A DNA stretch of 64,000 nucleotides from Tuberibacillus calidus DSM 17572 (GCF_000430685.1 NZ_AUMM01000003.1:1-64000); one strand, 5' to 3'; positions 8,590 to 17,429 are shown, counted from the first letter of the stretch. Notes: a model not told the origin generated them from the sequence alone. Translations and numbers: made by a program.

Positions 8590-9727
8590 TGAACTGAACA
8601 ATGAAATGACGACGTTTAACACCTTGTCTGTTGGGGATGTCGTCACTGGGAAAGTCACGAAAATTGAAGAGAAACATGCCCTTGTCGACGTCGGTTATAA
8701 AGTGGACGGGATTTTACCCATCAGTGAAATCTCGAGCCTGCATATAGAAAAGGTCAGCGATGCCTTAAATGTTGGTGATGAAATCACTGCGAAAGTGACG
8801 AAAATTAACGATGATGAACTCGTTTTATCCAAAAGAGATGCCGATGCCGATCGTGCATGGGGAGATTTGGAAGAGAAATTCCGTAACAATGAGACATTTA
8901 CGGTACATATCGCTGATGTTGTCAAAGGCGGCCTAGTCGTTGATTTAGGCGTCCGCGCGTTTATTCCCGCATCCCTTGTGGAAAAGCATTATGTTGAAGA
9001 TTTTTCCGACTATAAAGGGAAAGAATTGGATGTCAAAATCATTGAACTGGATCCGGAAAAACGTCGCGTGATTTTGAGCCATCGGGCCGTATTAGACGAA
9101 CTCGCTGAACAAGCGAAACAAAAAACATTAGATGCCCTGAAACCGGGAGACATCGTCGAAGGGACCGTTCAACGCTTAACCGATTTTGGTGCTTTCGTCG
9201 ATATCGGTGGCGTCGATGGACTTGTCCATATTTCGCAACTCGCCCATTATCGCGTTGAACAACCGTCTGATGTCGTCAAAGAAGGCGAGAAAGTGAAAGT
9301 CAAAGTGCTTTCCGTTGACCGTGATAACGAACGAATTTCCCTTTCCATTAAAGAAACGCAACCTGGTCCTTGGCAAGAAGCTGCTGAAAAAATTAAGCCA
9401 GGTGACGTCCTTGAAGGGAAGATTAAACGGCTTGTTCCGTTTGGCGCTTTTGTCGAACTTTTACCTGGCGTCGAAGGCCTTGTGCACATTTCGGAAATTT
9501 CTCATCGCCATATTGGTGTGCCAAGTGAAGTGCTTACTGAAGGTGACACCGTAAAAGTAAAAGTTTTGGACATCAATGTGCCTAACAAAAGAGTTTCTCT
9601 AAGCATCCGAGCCTTAGAGGAACCGACCGTCTCAAAGTCGGAAATCATTGAAGGAAAACCCGAAGAATCCACCGGTTTCTCTCTCGGTGATGTCATCGGA
9701 GAACAACTGGAAAAATACAAACAATAA
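8582..9727 (+). CDS. ypfD: S1 RNA-binding domain protein (30S ribosomal protein S1 homologue)
   Basis: The 381-residue protein contains four S1 domains, at about residues 15-85, 100-170, 185-255 and 270-340. Domains three and four are the canonical ones ([19 protein letters not shown] and [20 protein letters not shown]). Bacillus homologues lack the six-domain structure of E. coli S1 and are not essential for translation of most mRNAs. AAGGAGG lies ten bases before ATG 8582. A short upstream frame overlaps this start. The gene follows cmk-plsC as in B. subtilis. Confidence 0.92.
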   Translation: MVDELNNEMTTFNTLSVGDVVTGKVTKIEEKHALVDVGYKVDGILPISEISSLHIEKVSDALNVGDEITAKVTKINDDELVLSKRDADADRAWGDLEEKFRNNETFTVHIADVVKGGLVVDLGVRAFIPASLVEKHYVEDFSDYKGKELDVKIIELDPEKRRVILSHRAVLDELAEQAKQKTLDALKPGDIVEGTVQRLTDFGAFVDIGGVDGLVHISQLAHYRVEQPSDVVKEGEKVKVKVLSVDRDNERISLSIKETQPGPWQEAAEKIKPGDVLEGKIKRLVPFGAFVELLPGVEGLVHISEISHRHIGVPSEVLTEGDTVKVKVLDINVPNKRVSLSIRALEEPTVSKSEIIEGKPEESTGFSLGDVIGEQLEKYKQ

Positions 9728-9746
9728 TCAATGGGTCAAACGAAGT

Positions 9747-9799
9747 CGGCCGTCTCTTAAGTCCAGATTCGGACTATTGGAGGCGGCTGCCCTTATTTT
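9747..9799 (+). terminator. Probable terminator after ypfD
   Basis: GCCGTCTC pairs with GAGGCGGC (one G-U pair) around an inner AGTCC/GGACT stem, followed by a T-rich stretch near 9793-9799. The T-run is imperfect, so confidence is moderate. Confidence 0.45.
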
Positions 9800-9897
9800 T
9801 GGGCGTCGAGTGGGTTGATCCAATGAGACGAGATTTTTGCCTATTTGGTTTATTTTCCGTCTTTTCCACTGATAATGGAAGCAGGAGGAAAACCAAA

Positions 9898-10485
9898 ATG
9901 AGCGTTCTATTTTATTGGATCATATGGGGTTTCTGGATTTATTGTGCGTTTCTGATGAATAAAACGACCTGTCGAAGTCGAATGATGTTTGGCTTATTAA
10001 TCATCATTATTAGTGCCGGCTACACTTTTTCTTTCGACGCAGTCACCATCAACGGCGCATGGCTATTGCTCCTTGTTGCAGGGTATGTTTTTTATATGAG
10101 GCGACCGTTATGGCAGGTGTTCCGATTATGCCTTTCGAATATGACAGTCACGATCGTCTACAGCCTCATTCATATTTATTGGTTAATGGACCCAGCCATT
10201 TTTCTAGTCATTGATCCTTGGGTATTTAGTGTTGTCCTTGCGGTTTTCACCATGTTCATCGTCAAAACGTATCATGAGCGGCTTGTCACTGGAATTATCG
10301 GAATCGGACAAGGCAATGGCCTCCTTATGCTGATTTTTTACCCTTATGAAAATGTTCTCGGAAACAGCGAATGGTTGAATACCGTAGCGGTGTGCGTTTT
10401 GACAATGAGCATTTGGGAAGGTTTACGCCTGCTTTCCGGTAAACTGCAAGCGACGCTCGGTAAGCCCTTTCATGAAAGATTGTAA
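9898..10485 (+). CDS. yphA: Polytopic membrane protein YphA
   Basis: A 195-residue hydrophobic protein with about six predicted membrane segments, spread from about residue 3 to 180. Its place between ypfD and der and its topology match B. subtilis YphA, whose role is unknown. GCAGGAGG precedes ATG 9898; an in-frame upstream extension to 9799 reads through terminator-like DNA and lacks a ribosome-binding site, so it was not used. Confidence 0.7.
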   Translation: MSVLFYWIIWGFWIYCAFLMNKTTCRSRMMFGLLIIIISAGYTFSFDAVTINGAWLLLLVAGYVFYMRRPLWQVFRLCLSNMTVTIVYSLIHIYWLMDPAIFLVIDPWVFSVVLAVFTMFIVKTYHERLVTGIIGIGQGNGLLMLIFYPYENVLGNSEWLNTVAVCVLTMSIWEGLRLLSGKLQATLGKPFHERL

Positions 10486-10602
10486 AGGACCCTCATTGCC
10501 CACCTGCTCGGTTTCTGGTAATATGAAAAGGCTTGTATACCATACATATTGTTAAAACCGAGTGTATCGGTATGGAACTGTATGCAAAGGAAGTGACGTA
10601 CA

Positions 10603-11919
10603 TTGAGTTTACCGGTAGTTGCCATCGTCGGCCGACCAAATGTTGGTAAATCGACGATTTTTAACCGCATCGTTGGTGAACGGGTCGCCATCGTCGAAGA
10701 TCTTCCCGGCGTGACAAGGGACCGGATATATGGTGAAGCCGAATGGTTAGGACAACGCTTCAACGTTATTGATACGGGCGGCATCGATTTAGGGGATGAG
10801 CCGCTCCTCGTACAAATTCGCGAACAGGCCGAATTAGCCATAGAAGAGGCGGATGTCATTTTATTCATCGTCGATGGTCGGGATGGCTTGACGGGTTCCG
10901 ACCAAGATGTGGCAAATATTTTGTATCGTTCCGAAAAACCTGTCGTTATTGGGGTTAATAAGGTGGATAACCCTGAACGCAAGGATAATCTCTTTGATTT
11001 TTATTCCCTCGGCCTCGGTGAGCCGATACCGATTTCCGGCGCCCATGGCACAGGGATCGGCGATTTATTGGAGGAAATCGTTAAGCATTTCCCGAATCGT
11101 GACACATCGGAATACGACGACTCTGTGATCCGGTTTTGTTTAATCGGTCGACCAAATGTAGGGAAATCATCGCTTGTTAACGCGATTCTCGGCCGAGAGC
11201 GCGTAATCGTCAGCAATATCCCCGGAACGACCCGCGATGCCATCGACACGCCATTCAAAGCTAACGGCAAAGACTATGTGATCATTGATACGGCTGGCAT
11301 GCGAAAAAGAGGGAAAATCTATGAGAAAACCGAAAAATATAGTGTACTGAGAGCTGAGCGCGCGATTGAACGCTCCGATGTCGTTCTCGTCGTTTTAAAC
11401 GGTGAAGAGGGGATTATTGAACAAGATAAAAGGATTGCAGGATACGCGCATCAAGCGGGCCGAGCCGTTATTATCGTCGTCAATAAATGGGATGCGGTCG
11501 AAAAAGACGAAAGAACGATGGATCAATTCCGCCGAAAAATTCGCGATCATTTTCAATTTTTAAGCTATGCCCCAATTGTGTTCGTTTCGGCAAAGACGAA
11601 GCAGAAGATGCATCAGCTCATTCCCATGATCGACCGGGTTGCCGAAAATCACAGTCTGCGCGTGAAAACAAGCGCTTTAAATGAATGCTTAGCCGATGCG
11701 GTTGCCATTACCCCGCCGCCGTCTGATAAAGGGCGCCGTTTAAAAATTTTTTATGCCACCCAAGTTGGGGTCAAACCGCCGACCTTCGTGTATTTCTGCA
11801 ATGATCCGGAACTTGTCCATTTTTCTTATGAGCGGTATTTGGAAAATAAATTGCGCGAAGCTTTCGGTTTTATCGGGACACCAATAAAACTCATCGCTAG
11901 AAAAAGAAATGAAACTTAA
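10603..11919 (+). CDS. der: Ribosome biogenesis GTPase Der (EngA)
   Basis: Essential tandem GTPase that helps assemble the 50S ribosomal subunit. The 438-residue protein has two G domains, each opening with GRPNVGKS (near residues 9 and 182). The matching DTGG and DTAG switch motifs and the NKxD motifs NKVD and NKWD are present. A C-terminal KH-like domain contains [15 protein letters not shown]. Translation appears to start at TTG 10603, in line with the conserved N-terminus [15 protein letters not shown], with AAGGAAGTG upstream. plsY follows after 18 bases. Confidence 0.96.
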   Translation: MSLPVVAIVGRPNVGKSTIFNRIVGERVAIVEDLPGVTRDRIYGEAEWLGQRFNVIDTGGIDLGDEPLLVQIREQAELAIEEADVILFIVDGRDGLTGSDQDVANILYRSEKPVVIGVNKVDNPERKDNLFDFYSLGLGEPIPISGAHGTGIGDLLEEIVKHFPNRDTSEYDDSVIRFCLIGRPNVGKSSLVNAILGRERVIVSNIPGTTRDAIDTPFKANGKDYVIIDTAGMRKRGKIYEKTEKYSVLRAERAIERSDVVLVVLNGEEGIIEQDKRIAGYAHQAGRAVIIVVNKWDAVEKDERTMDQFRRKIRDHFQFLSYAPIVFVSAKTKQKMHQLIPMIDRVAENHSLRVKTSALNECLADAVAITPPPSDKGRRLKIFYATQVGVKPPTFVYFCNDPELVHFSYERYLENKLREAFGFIGTPIKLIARKRNET

Positions 11920-11937
11920 TGGGAGGGGGGTACCCTG

Positions 11938-12546
11938 ATGTTTTCGGCTCTATCATTTATTTTGGCTTATCTCATTGGGGCGATCAGCTTTAGCATCATT
12001 CTTACAAAACTGATTAAAAAAGAGGACATTCGCCGCTTTGGCAGCGGTAATGCCGGCGCGACAAATACGTTGAGGGTGCTTGGTAAAGGTCCGGCGGTCG
12101 CTGTACTCCTATTGGATATTTTAAAAGGCATTGTCAGTATATTACTCGCTTTTGCCTTTGGGCTTTCCGATTGGGGGATTGCCTTAACCGGTTTAGCGGC
12201 CATTGTTGGGCATGTCTGGCCGATTTATTACGGTTTTCGTGGGGGTAAAGGTGTGGCCACGACGATCGGCGTGATCAGCATGCTTTTGCTCGTTCCCGGA
12301 GCGATTGCCGGCGTTCTAGCTATTCTGGCAATTGTCTTGACCCGTTACGTGTCGTTAGGTTCCTTGATTTTTACGATCGCCACACCCATTGTGGCTTTGA
12401 TCCTAGGAAATTATCCCTCATCTTATGTCATCGTCGCAGGGATCATCGCTGTTATATCGGTATGGAAACATCGGGCCAATATCAGCCGATTGATCAGCGG
12501 AACCGAGAATAAAATCGGCTCTGGAGCAAAAAAAAGCGTAAACTAA
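11938..12546 (+). CDS. plsY: Acyl-phosphate glycerol-3-phosphate acyltransferase PlsY
   Basis: Integral membrane enzyme that transfers an acyl group from acyl-phosphate to glycerol-3-phosphate, the first step of phospholipid synthesis. The 202-residue protein carries the three PlsY motifs: FGSGNAGATNTLR (about residues 34-46), GHVWPIYYGFRGGKGVATT (about 94-112) and the late SVWKHRANI region. It is packed between der and gpsA, with 18- and 24-base gaps, so the product of GpsA feeds directly into it. In B. subtilis plsY lies elsewhere, so this is a difference in local order. Confidence 0.93.
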   Translation: MFSALSFILAYLIGAISFSIILTKLIKKEDIRRFGSGNAGATNTLRVLGKGPAVAVLLLDILKGIVSILLAFAFGLSDWGIALTGLAAIVGHVWPIYYGFRGGKGVATTIGVISMLLLVPGAIAGVLAILAIVLTRYVSLGSLIFTIATPIVALILGNYPSSYVIVAGIIAVISVWKHRANISRLISGTENKIGSGAKKSVN

Positions 12547-12570
12547 ACTGATTATTGGAGGTAAGTGATG

Positions 12571-13629
12571 ATGAAAGAGACCGTCACAGTCATCGGAGCA
12601 GGAAGCTGGGGAACGGCCCTTGCCATCGTCTTGGCCGATAACGGTCGAAGCGTCCGGTTGTGGGGAAGAAACCGAGAACAAATAGAAGCGATTAATAAAG
12701 AACACCGCAATGAACGGTATCTTCCTGGGGTCGACCTACCCAATTTAATCTATGGAACGACAGATCTTGAAGAAGCGCTGTCAGAGACGGAGACGGTCGT
12801 CCTAGTCACGCCGACAAAAAGCATGCGTGAGGTGCTCGGAAAAATAAAAAACCACCTCAAGCATCCGGTGACGTTCGTTCATGCATCAAAAGGGATTGAA
12901 CCCGGTACCTTTAAACGGATATCGGAAATGATTGAGGAAGAAATACCGTCTGAATGGATTCGAGCCGTCGTCGTGTTGTCCGGGCCGAGCCATGCTGAGG
13001 AAGTATCCCGCCGTCAACCGACAACGGTTACGGCTGCCTCGGTGGATGTTCGAGCAGCTAAAAGAATTCAAGACTTGTTCATCAATCAAAATTTTCGCGT
13101 CTATACAAATGACGATGTGATTGGTGTGGAAATCGGCGGTGCACTAAAAAACATTATCGCGCTTGGCGCTGGCATTTCCGATGGACTCGGGTACGGTGAT
13201 AATGCCAAAGCCGCTTTAATGACGCGCGGACTTGCGGAAATTACCCGGCTTGGCGTTCAAATGGGTGCCCACCCTTTGACTTTTACCGGTCTTGCCGGAA
13301 TGGGCGATTTAATCGTCACATGTACAAGTACGCACAGCCGCAATTGGCGCGCCGGTCATATGCTCGGTCAGGGTCACACATTGGAACAGACGCTTGATGC
13401 AATCGGAATGGTCGTCGAAGGTGTTCGCACGACGAAAGCAGCTTATTTTTTGGCGAAAGAACAAAAGGTTTCGATGCCTATCACGGAAATGCTTTACAAA
13501 GTGCTTTTTGAAGCAAAAGACCCGAAGTCGGCTGTCGATGAACTGATGGGCCGAAATAAGCGGAGCGAATACAATGATCTTACTGAAATGCTCTCCGAAA
13601 AAATCAAAAGCGGTGACAGCCCTTTTTAA
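12571..13629 (+). CDS. gpsA: Glycerol-3-phosphate dehydrogenase [NAD(P)+]
   Basis: Reduces dihydroxyacetone phosphate to sn-glycerol-3-phosphate for phospholipid synthesis. The 352-residue protein begins with the Rossmann motif VIGAGSWGTALA and contains VVLSGPSHAEEV. The substrate-binding and catalytic segment is EIGGALKNIIALGAGISDGL, the lysine being in GGALKN. GGAGGT lies eight bases before ATG 12571; GTG 12565 and ATG 12568 are also in frame but closer to the ribosome-binding site. It forms a phospholipid-precursor pair with plsY. Confidence 0.95.
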   Translation: MKETVTVIGAGSWGTALAIVLADNGRSVRLWGRNREQIEAINKEHRNERYLPGVDLPNLIYGTTDLEEALSETETVVLVTPTKSMREVLGKIKNHLKHPVTFVHASKGIEPGTFKRISEMIEEEIPSEWIRAVVVLSGPSHAEEVSRRQPTTVTAASVDVRAAKRIQDLFINQNFRVYTNDDVIGVEIGGALKNIIALGAGISDGLGYGDNAKAALMTRGLAEITRLGVQMGAHPLTFTGLAGMGDLIVTCTSTHSRNWRAGHMLGQGHTLEQTLDAIGMVVEGVRTTKAAYFLAKEQKVSMPITEMLYKVLFEAKDPKSAVDELMGRNKRSEYNDLTEMLSEKIKSGDSPF

Positions 13630-13650
13630 GATTTAAGAATTTAAAGCGCG

Positions 13651-13679
13651 CACATGGAAGCTCACCTCACCATATAATG
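13651..13679 (+). promoter_or_regulatory. Sigma-K-like promoter of spoVIF
   Basis: CACA at 13651-13654 is followed after 16 bases by CATATAATG at 13671-13679, close to the sigma-K pattern (mACm, 16-17 bases, CATAnnnTA) with one mismatch. It lies about 30 bases before the spoVIF start, and spoVIF is known as a late mother-cell gene. Because CATATAATG also contains TATAAT, a sigma-A reading cannot be excluded. Confidence 0.4.
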
Positions 13680-13708
13680 TGTTGAACGCATGGAAAAGGA
13701 GGGCTTTC

Positions 13709-13969
13709 ATGGATCCGAATCATCCATTTTTCGACCAAATAGAAAAAAGGACAAACGTCAAAAGAGAAGATATTTTTGCTTTAGCCCAATCCATTGCTAA
13801 CGCGAATTTTCAAGACGAAGCGACCGTGCGTCAAATCGTCGGCCGAGTGGCCAAATTGGCGAATGTGGATGTTCCCAAAGAAAAAGAAGATAAAATTGTG
13901 CAATCGATCATTTCTAATAACATTCCCATGAATCTTTCTTCCTTGGCCAAAATGTTTGAGAAAAGGTAA
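13709..13969 (+). CDS. spoVIF: Stage VI sporulation protein F (SpoVIF/YjcC family)
   Basis: An 86-residue protein matching the SpoVIF family over its full length, with the conserved stretch DEATVRQIVGRVAKLANVDV. The ending NNIPMNLSSLAKMFEKR is also typical. In B. subtilis the homologue is made late in the mother cell and affects spore coat assembly. AAAGGAGGG precedes ATG 13709; the longer frame from 13679 has no separate site. In B. subtilis the gene is in another locus (yjcC), so its placement after gpsA is a local difference. Confidence 0.8.
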   Translation: MDPNHPFFDQIEKRTNVKREDIFALAQSIANANFQDEATVRQIVGRVAKLANVDVPKEKEDKIVQSIISNNIPMNLSSLAKMFEKR

Positions 13970-14080
13970 AAAACTGGGCCAACGTCAGCGACAATACAAT
14001 CTTTTAAGGCATACGGTATAAGGAATACACAAAACAATCCTATTAAGGGCTGTCAAAAACGGAAGGTTTTAGTCACTCGC

Positions 14081-14116
14081 CGAAAGAAAGCACCGCTTTC
14101 TTTCGACATTTTTTTT
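14081..14116 (+). terminator. Rho-independent terminator downstream of spoVIF
   Basis: CGAAAGAAAG and CTTTCTTTCG pair perfectly around a five-base loop. ACA and a run of T residues follow, leading directly into the first GGGGTCAGTCCCC repeat. Confidence 0.8.
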
Positions 14117-14318
14117 GGGGGTCAGTCCCCCACTAATTTAAAGTGCTAAAGCAAAACATTAAAAAAAGCTTATTACTGTAACTTTATTGCTTTAATGCAT
14201 TAGTGTGATGGGGGACTGACCCCATATAGGATAAGTGCGCCTAAGGGGATAGCTATCGATGGGACCTATTTCTATGCGAGGTGTTTTTAGTGCTTTAAAG
14301 CGTTGGGGGACTGACCCC
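14117..14318. repeat. Three-copy GGGGTCAGTCCCC palindromic repeat cluster
   Basis: GGGGGTCAGTCCCCC at 14117-14131 is repeated in inverted orientation at 14210-14223 and again at 14305-14318. Outside the G/C core, related words recur: ACTAATTTAAAGTGCTAAAGC next to copy 1 mirrors GCTTTAATGCATTAGTGTGATG before copy 2, and copy 3 follows TGCTTTAAAGCGTT. Copies 1 and 2 therefore form a long imperfect inverted repeat of about 107 bases. This resembles the REP-type units mobilised by REP-associated tyrosine transposases; no transposase is present here. Confidence 0.6.
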
Positions 14319-14408
14319 TTTATTAACTCTTGCGAAAATGTTGAAAATACAATAGAGTTTATAGAGGAGATGATGATAGCGGCGGGGCCGTTGTAAGGAG
14401 GAGTTGGT

Positions 14409-14603
14409 ATGACCACGGGTATGGCTAGTATGTGGCTTTCCTTTGTGGCGATGGGGTTAATGATTGCCTCAGCACTGCTTATTATGTTTTCGCGCGCAAA
14501 GGTTACCGGCATGATTCGTTATCTCTTATCACTCATTGCTTATGCTATGTTCATCATCGGGGGGCTCCTGATGTTTCTCGTCGTTATTTCAGGTCCAGTC
14601 TAA
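14409..14603 (+). CDS. yphE: Small membrane protein YphE (DUF2768 family)
   Basis: A 64-residue protein with two membrane segments (about residues 6-26 and 39-60) joined by a short basic loop (SRAKVTG). Its size, topology and position just before yphF and spoIVA match B. subtilis YphE, which has no known function. AAGGAGGAG lies at a good distance before ATG 14409. Confidence 0.72.
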   Translation: MTTGMASMWLSFVAMGLMIASALLIMFSRAKVTGMIRYLLSLIAYAMFIIGGLLMFLVVISGPV

Positions 14604-14652
14604 TCAGAGAACAAGAGCACTTCCTCTACGATGAGCGAAAAAGGATGTCTGT

Positions 14653-15369
14653 ATGAAACGGAAAAACATTTACATCATCTTAGCAATGTGCCTAGTTATA
14701 CTGTCGGGTTGTTTGAATCCCGGCAATGAAAAAGCACAAAACCATATAGCCTATCAATCAGATTTGACGGCTGTTCAAGAAGCGGTGAATGCCTACCGAA
14801 AGGACCATAATGGGCTGCTTCCGATCAAAAACAGTACGGAAAAAACGCCGATTTATAAAAAGTACCCGATTGACTTCGATAAATTAGCGCATTATATGGC
14901 CAATCCTCCAACAAACGCCTATGAAGAAGGCGGCATCTTTCAGTACGTCTTAGTAGATGTGGAAACCCATCCGACTGTCAAAGTCATTGATTTGACTTTG
15001 ACGAATAAAGTCGAAGAGATTCAAATGAAGATCAATAATTTCCGCGCCATCCATCACTTCTCACCGATTAAAAATATTGTGATGAACGGCGTCTACACGA
15101 TCGACTATCAGGATCTTGGCTATGAACGCCCGCCATATGTCATCAGTCCATACAGCGGTAAACAACTTGGTTTTGTGATTGACAACCGTTCAAAAGTTTA
15201 TATCAATTACCTACCAGACATTTATGAAGCCGTTAAAGCTTCAGGAAAGGCATATCAGGAAGGAAAAGACTTGCGTCCGCTGCTCGTTTCAAAAAGCGCA
15301 TTCGTACCGGTTGAATCCCTTCCCTATACGTTAAAAAATGGACAAGTCACCTTTTTACTAAACCATTGA
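14653..15369 (+). CDS. yphF: Lipoprotein YphF (DUF3939 type)
   Basis: A 238-residue secreted lipoprotein with a signal peptide of about 20 residues and lipobox LSGC; the lipidated cysteine is near residue 20. The mature part is mostly soluble and I see no catalytic motif. The position between yphE and spoIVA matches the uncharacterised B. subtilis YphF. The stop codon overlaps the first bases of an IS-end-like hairpin unit (15366 onwards), so the last residues may differ from the ancestral protein. Confidence 0.78.
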   Translation: MKRKNIYIILAMCLVILSGCLNPGNEKAQNHIAYQSDLTAVQEAVNAYRKDHNGLLPIKNSTEKTPIYKKYPIDFDKLAHYMANPPTNAYEEGGIFQYVLVDVETHPTVKVIDLTLTNKVEEIQMKINNFRAIHHFSPIKNIVMNGVYTIDYQDLGYERPPYVISPYSGKQLGFVIDNRSKVYINYLPDIYEAVKASGKAYQEGKDLRPLLVSKSAFVPVESLPYTLKNGQVTFLLNH

Positions 15370-15413
15370 ACTACCACCACTTAATTTTCTAATGAAAATT
15401 TGAAGTGGGAGAT
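15366..15413. repeat. IS200/IS605-like terminal hairpin unit, copy 1
   Basis: CCACTT...TTTTC and GAAAA...GAAGTGG fold into a hairpin around TAAT. The unit TTGAACTACC-hairpin-GAGAT is nearly identical to one at 28889-28936 inside the accessory island. Such subterminal hairpins mark the ends of IS200/IS605-type elements. No tnpA or tnpB is present nearby, so this is a solo end or remnant. Confidence 0.5.
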
Positions 15414-15573
15414 TCCTTCGTAGAGGGTTCCAACGAACTCTAATTTAGCCCGCCGGAAAGAACAGGCTTTGAAAAGCGCTTTGCTTGTGGAAGGAGTCTT
15501 CTGGCTTTGCTCTGATAAAAATCTTTGACATAAAAGGTTTTCCGATTTTCTATAATTTTAGGCATCAAACCGC

Positions 15574-15609
15574 CTCTCCCAAAATAATCTGTATTGGGAG
15601 AGATTTTTT
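15574..15609 (+). terminator. Rho-independent terminator upstream of spoIVA
   Basis: CTCTCCCAA and TTGGGAGAG form a perfect nine-base stem followed by a T-run. It isolates spoIVA from upstream transcription. Confidence 0.8.
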
Positions 15610-15656
15610 ATGCTTTCAATCTGATAAACACCCACACATGTGTTTATATCAAAAAG

Positions 15657-15684
15657 GCATAATTGATGGACAAAGTCATAGTTA
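15657..15684 (+). promoter_or_regulatory. Sigma-E-like promoter of spoIVA
   Basis: GCATAAT at 15657-15663 and CATAGTTA at 15677-15684 are separated by 13 bases. They match the mother-cell sigma-E pattern (kmATATT, 13-15 bases, CATACAnT) moderately well. spoIVA is a known sigma-E gene in Bacillus. Confidence 0.5.
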
Positions 15685-15736
15685 TATAGTAATTGACAAT
15701 GGCTTTTCAAGATTATGTTGATCGGGAGGGTTCAAA

Positions 15737-17215
15737 GTGGAAAGAGTCGATATTTTCAAAGATATCGCAGAGCGCACGGGTGGGGACATCTACCTGGGTG
15801 TTGTTGGGGCCGTGCGGACGGGGAAATCGACATTCATCAAAAAGTTTATGGAATTGGTCGTGCTCCCGAACATTCAAAATGATTCCGAACGAGCCCGGGC
15901 GCAAGATGAGCTACCGCAAAGCGGTGCCGGACGGCAAATCATGACGACCGAGCCAAAATTTGTCCCGAATAACGCTGTGGCGGTTAAGGTCGATGAAGGG
16001 CTGGAAGTCAACATCCGGCTCGTAGATTGCGTCGGTTATGCAGTGGCAGGGGCAAAAGGGTTCGAGGATGAAAATGGTCCAAGAATGGTCCATACACCAT
16101 GGTATGATGAACCCATACCATTTCAAGAGGCGGCGGAAATCGGCACGCGCAAAGTCATTCAAGAACATTCGACATTGGGGGTTGTCGTGACGACCGATGG
16201 CTCAATTGGCGATATTGCTCGTCAAGATTACATTGAGGCCGAAGAACGGGTTGTCGAAGAATTAAAAGAAGTCGGCAAACCCTTTATCATGATCGTGAAT
16301 TCCAGCCACCCGCACCATCCAGACACGCAAGCATTAAGAAAAGAACTGGCAGAAAAATACGATATACCGGTACTCGCTCAAAGCGTGGAAAATTTAACGG
16401 AACATGACATCAACAATATTCTACGTGAAGCTTTATACGAATTCCCTGTGCTCGAAGTCAACGTCAATCTGCCGAGCTGGGTCATGGTGCTGAACGAGGA
16501 TCACTGGTTGCGCGCAAGTTATGAAGAAGCCGTTAAAAATACCGTCAAAGACATTAAACGGCTGCGCGATGTTGACCGCGTTGTCGGCCATTTCCGCGAT
16601 TTTGATTTCATTGAAGAAGCACATTTGGCGGGCATGGAAATGGGGCAAGGCATTGCGGAAATCGATTTGTATGCCCCAGATGATCTCTATGACCAAATCT
16701 TAAAAGAAGTCGTCGGCGTTGAAATCAGAGGAAAAGACCATCTCCTCCAACTCATGCAAGAATTTGCCTATGCCAAGAGAGAATATGACCAAGTCGCCGA
16801 TGCTCTAAAGATGGTCAAACAAACCGGATACGGCATCGCAGCGCCGTCCATTAATGACATGAGCCTTGACGAACCGGAAATCATCCGTCAAGGATCGCGT
16901 TTCGGTGTCCGGTTGAAAGCGGTGGCGCCGTCTATTCACATGATCAAAGTGGATGTGCAATCGGAATTCGCCCCGATTATCGGCACTGAAAAACAGAGTG
17001 AAGAACTTGTCCGTTATCTCATGCAAGATTTTGAAGATGATCCACTATCGATTTGGAATTCTGATATTTTCGGGCGCTCCCTTAACTCCATCGTCAGGGA
17101 AGGCATATCAGCGAAATTAGCCTTAATGCCGGAAAACGCCCGCTATAAACTCAAAGAAACGCTCGAACGCATCATCAATGAAGGATCGGGCGGCCTCATT
17201 GCCATCATTTTATAG
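15737..17215 (+). CDS. spoIVA: Spore coat morphogenetic ATPase SpoIVA
   Basis: Forms the basement layer of the spore coat by ATP-driven polymerisation on the forespore membrane. The 492-residue protein has the Walker A motif GAVRTGKST near residue 24 in a TRAFAC-type NTPase domain. It also has the distinctive ETTEP-like segment IMTTEPKFVP, a middle domain and the C-terminal SpoVM-responsive region ending GGLIAIIL. It starts at GTG 15737, seven bases after GGGAGGG. Length and sequence are close to the B. subtilis protein of 492 residues. Confidence 0.97.
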   Translation: MERVDIFKDIAERTGGDIYLGVVGAVRTGKSTFIKKFMELVVLPNIQNDSERARAQDELPQSGAGRQIMTTEPKFVPNNAVAVKVDEGLEVNIRLVDCVGYAVAGAKGFEDENGPRMVHTPWYDEPIPFQEAAEIGTRKVIQEHSTLGVVVTTDGSIGDIARQDYIEAEERVVEELKEVGKPFIMIVNSSHPHHPDTQALRKELAEKYDIPVLAQSVENLTEHDINNILREALYEFPVLEVNVNLPSWVMVLNEDHWLRASYEEAVKNTVKDIKRLRDVDRVVGHFRDFDFIEEAHLAGMEMGQGIAEIDLYAPDDLYDQILKEVVGVEIRGKDHLLQLMQEFAYAKREYDQVADALKMVKQTGYGIAAPSINDMSLDEPEIIRQGSRFGVRLKAVAPSIHMIKVDVQSEFAPIIGTEKQSEELVRYLMQDFEDDPLSIWNSDIFGRSLNSIVREGISAKLALMPENARYKLKETLERIINEGSGGLIAIIL

Positions 17216-17218
17216 AAA

Positions 17219-17251
17219 CGGGCTCTCGTTTCGGCGAGGGTCTTTTCTTTT
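17219..17251 (+). terminator. Rho-independent terminator after spoIVA
   Basis: GGGCTCTCG pairs with CGAGGGTC (with G-U pairs) and is followed by a long T-rich run. It begins immediately after the spoIVA stop. Confidence 0.75.
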
Positions 17252-17338
17252 TTACAGACATTAAATAGAAATAAATGGTAAAAAACCAATAAAAAAGCTG
17301 GAAAAACGAGAAAAAAGCATAAAACCATTAAAAAAACG

Positions 17339-17367
17339 TTGAAATATCGCGGAGCTTCATTTAATAT
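17339..17367 (+). promoter_or_regulatory. Sigma-A promoter of hbs
   Basis: TTGAAA at 17339-17344 and TAATAT at 17362-17367 are separated by 17 bases. The transcript would carry a leader of about 55 bases with a hairpin (about 17381-17405) before the very strong AAAGGAGGTG ribosome-binding site. Confidence 0.55.
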
Positions 17368-17429
17368 ATCGTTGAAACCAGCTTTTTGTCGAAAAGACAA
17401 AGCTGAATCCTTCAAAGGAGGTGAAGGCT

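Larger units (their letters stand above)
13970..14408. other. Intergenic region with terminator and REP-like repeats
   Basis: This 439-base stretch holds no convincing gene. It contains a terminator hairpin (14081-14116) and three copies of a GGGGTCAGTCCCC-type palindromic repeat (14117-14131, 14210-14223, 14305-14318). The tail, about 14330-14408, is a leader for yphE with GGAGGAG before ATG 14409. Confidence 0.6.
15370..15736. other. Intergenic region before spoIVA
   Basis: No gene is evident in these 367 bases. In order the region holds the IS-end-like hairpin, about 110 bases of unassigned DNA, and TTGACA (15525-15530) with TATAAT (15551-15556) at an over-long 20-base spacing. A terminator (15574-15609) and a sigma-E-like promoter for spoIVA complete it. 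The promoter-like pair followed at once by a terminator could make a very short RNA, but the spacing argues against it. Confidence 0.5.

Noticed and set aside
10470-10982. 170-residue minus-strand open frame
   Set aside because: It lies opposite der and ends in reversed GTPase motif text; the plus-strand protein is certain, so this is a shadow.
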